This document shows positions 5,453-6,987 of a stretch of 6,987 bases of DNA, piece after piece. Position numbers and translations under genes: made by a program. The stretch's first letter is position 1. Each line of letters starts with the position of its first letter. Source of the stretch: Acidimicrobiia bacterium (lineage in GTDB: Bacteria > Actinomycetota > Acidimicrobiia > IMCC26256 > BP-133); NCBI GenBank assembly GCA_025923175.1, contig JAICGL010000211.1, positions 1 through 6,987 on the forward strand. Direction: 5' to 3'. Below the pieces are notes generated by a model. The model ran no database searches, was not told where the DNA came from, and saw only the letters and a program-made list of their open reading frames with translations.

Positions 5453-6544
5453 CTATACGTAACGGTCGAGGATCGAGGTCTCGGCGAGGCGGGAGAGACC
5501 TTCCTTGATGGCCCGGGCGCGGGTCTCGCCGACACCTTCGACGTCGTCGAGGTCCTTCATCGAGGCCCGCATGATCTTCTGCAGGTTGTGGAAGCGGGCG
5601 ACGACCCGGTCGGCCACGATCTCGGGCAGCCGCGGGATCTTGTGGAGCAGCCGGTAGCCATGGGGCTGCAGTGACCAGTCGAGGCCCGTCCCCTGGGGCA
5701 GGTGCAACACCGCCGCGACCTCCTTGAGGTCGAGCAACTCGTCGGTGGTCAGCTGGGCGAGGCGCTTCATGACCTCTTCGAGCTCCCAGTCGACGGAGGC
5801 GACGAAGTAGTCCTTGGCCACGAGGCGGCGGTCGTCCTCCACGCCGCCCATGAGCTCCTCCAGTTGCAGCAGCACCAGGCGGCCTTCGGAACCCAGCTCG
5901 ATGATGTACTCCTCGATCTCGTCCGAGATCCTGCGCACCATCTCCGCCCGCTGGAGGACGGTGACGGCGTCGCGCACGGTCACGAGGTCTTCCACCTCGA
6001 GGGCCGACAGCGAGCCGGAGACGGCGTCCAGGCGGTCCTTGTAGCGCTCCAGCGTCTGCAGCGCCTGGTTGGCCTTGGCCAGCACCCGGGGGATGGGCTC
6101 GAGCGTGTACTTCTGGTCGTCGCGGTAGATGGTGACGACCGACATCGCCTCCGACACCGAGATGACCGGCACGTCGATCTGGCGGGCAACCCGCTCGGCG
6201 GTGCGGTGCCGCGTCCCCGTCTCCGCCGTGGGGATGTTGGGGTCGGGCACCAGGTGCACGTTGCCCCGGGCCACCCGGGCGACGTCCGCGGCCAGGATCA
6301 AAGCGCCGTCCATCTTGGCCAGCTCGGACAGCCGCTGGGGCGTGAACTCGGCATCGAGGAGGAAGCCGCCGGAGCAGACGGAAAGCACCTCGGGGCCGTC
6401 GCCGACGACGATCAGCGCGCCCTTGTTGGCCTGCAGGATCCGATCGATTCCGTCACGGAGCGGGGTGCCCGGAGCCACCATCCGCAATGCTTCGAGTAGC
6501 GCCTCCGACCGGCGCAAGGGCGGCTCCCCTCGAGAAGTCGTCAC
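5453..6544 (-). CDS. disA: DNA integrity scanning diadenylate cyclase DisA
   Basis: A 363-residue protein that condenses two ATP to cyclic di-AMP and, in Bacillus, pauses at branched DNA such as recombination intermediates. The N-terminal DAC domain (about 15-145) has the catalytic D-G-A (79-81, in A-K-M-D-G-A-L-I-L) and T-R-H-R-T-A-E-R (111-118). The start of the domain reads V-A-P-G-T-P-L-R, as in Bacillus. A helical spine follows (about 150-290). It continues with G-Y-R-L-L-H-K-I-P-R-L-P and a helix-hairpin-helix D-V-E-G-V-G-E-T-R-A-R-A-I-K (about 325-345), which binds DNA. Length matches the family (about 357-360). The start is GTG at 6544; it matches the family N-terminus and has only a weak GAGA-type ribosome site. 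The dienelactone hydrolase gene follows by 9 nt. No phosphodiesterase gene or c-di-AMP riboswitch is visible. Confidence 0.97.
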   Translation of the reverse strand: MTTSRGEPPLRRSEALLEALRMVAPGTPLRDGIDRILQANKGALIVVGDGPEVLSVCSGGFLLDAEFTPQRLSELAKMDGALILAADVARVARGNVHLVPDPNIPTAETGTRHRTAERVARQIDVPVISVSEAMSVVTIYRDDQKYTLEPIPRVLAKANQALQTLERYKDRLDAVSGSLSALEVEDLVTVRDAVTVLQRAEMVRRISDEIEEYIIELGSEGRLVLLQLEELMGGVEDDRRLVAKDYFVASVDWELEEVMKRLAQLTTDELLDLKEVAAVLHLPQGTGLDWSLQPHGYRLLHKIPRLPEIVADRVVARFHNLQKIMRASMKDLDDVEGVGETRARAIKEGLSRLAETSILDRYV

Positions 6545-6625
6545 GGGCCCGTCTCGCAGGGCTTCCGCGCCTCCGAGGGTAGCGCAGGGATGTCGACTCG
6601 GGGGAGAGCCCCTGGCCGCCCCGGG

Positions 6626-6987
6626 TCAGGTTTGTGAACTTCGCCGGCGGAGCCGGAGCAGCACGATCAGGCCGCTCAGCACGGCCACCGCCAGGAGGAC
6701 GGGCCGAGTCCGATCGCTCGTCTCGGACGAGAGATCGATCATCGCCGCCGCCCCGGGACGGACCTCGAACGTCTCCTTCTCCCGGCCCGGAAGTTCGACG
6801 ACGATCCGGAAGTGAAAGCCCTCCGCGGCCCGCCCGGCCAGTAGCTCGGCGACCCGATCGGGGTCGACGCCGGCGTCCCGCAGCCGGGCCGGCAGGTCGG
6901 GGGCGTTGGCGAAGCCGGCGGCCGCCACACCGCCCGCCCCGAGGTCGGCCGTCCCCCGCAGCCGGTACCTCGCCTTGGTGAAAGACC
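6626..6987 (-). CDS. Unrecognised single-pass membrane protein, C-terminal part
   Basis: The frame is open to the window edge, so only the last 120 residues are seen; the start lies beyond 6987. I do not recognise the family. The visible part begins S-F-T-K-A-R-Y-R-L-R-G-T-A-D-L, possibly a beta-rich segment. Next comes a polar stretch with A-G-V-D-P-D-R-V-A-E-L-L, then G-F-H-F-R-I-V-V-E-L-P, again strand-like. One hydrophobic helix near the end (P-V-L-L-A-V-A-V-L-S-G-L-I-V-L-L) is followed by R-L-R-R-R. By the positive-inside rule the bulk would lie outside the membrane with a short cytoplasmic tail, requiring a signal peptide upstream that cannot be seen. An internal GTG at 6928 could start a 100-residue product, but continuous coding upstream makes it less likely. 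It ends 81 nt before disA on the same strand, and is not the end of RadA, the usual disA neighbour. Confidence 0.6.
   Translation of the reverse strand, partial: SFTKARYRLRGTADLGAGGVAAAGFANAPDLPARLRDAGVDPDRVAELLAGRAAEGFHFRIVVELPGREKETFEVRPGAAAMIDLSSETSDRTRPVLLAVAVLSGLIVLLRLRRRSSQT

Noticed and set aside
5702..6499. Plus-strand frame antisense to disA
   Set aside because: It is rich in His, Leu, Gly and Asp, typical of the complement of a GC-rich gene, and lies entirely inside disA.
1..6987. Mobile element, prophage, CRISPR or defence island
   Set aside because: No transposase, integrase, terminal inverted repeats, spaced repeats or defence domains are visible. The genes are conserved housekeeping genes on one strand.

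Overview
The window is a GC-rich stretch in which every supported gene lies on the minus strand, so the reading order is from high to low coordinates. Gene content suggests an actinobacterium: CarD close to the mycobacterial form, a DNA-scanning DisA, and the start of a DUF3263 protein. A deep-branching lineage such as Acidimicrobiia is plausible because a SigH-type sigma factor sits in this cluster, but that placement is inference.

In order of transcription: the C-terminal part of an unrecognised single-pass membrane protein (6987-6626, cut by the window edge); disA, diadenylate cyclase (6544-5453); a dienelactone-hydrolase-family gene that starts 9 nt after disA (5443-4709); an intergenic region of about 200 nt with a candidate promoter; carD, an RNA polymerase-binding regulator (4504-4019); cysS, cysteinyl-tRNA synthetase (3970-2588); rlmB, a 23S rRNA 2'-O-methyltransferase overlapping cysS by 4 nt (2591-1506); a promoter-bearing gap; a sigH-like sigma factor (1279-626); a strong hairpin (584-555); tRNA-Thr(UGU) (499-426); a 351-nt stretch with no recognisable gene; and the first 24 codons of a DUF3263 protein (74-1).

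The genes form a conserved housekeeping neighbourhood: genome surveillance and c-di-AMP signalling (disA), control of transcription initiation (carD, sigH), and translation (cysS, rlmB, tRNA-Thr). The order disA...carD-cysS-rlmB-sigH resembles both the Bacillus disA...cysS-mrnC-rlmB-rae1-sigH cluster and the mycobacterial carD-ispD-ispF-cysS-rlmB cluster. Here ispD/ispF and mrnC/rae1 are missing from their usual slots.

No mobile element, CRISPR array, prophage or biosynthetic cluster is visible. The most interesting non-coding signals are a nearly identical 17-18 nt motif upstream of both carD and sigH, and an inverted repeat inside the spacer of the predicted sigH promoter. I did not find a convincing new system. 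The least explained gene is the partial membrane protein upstream of disA.
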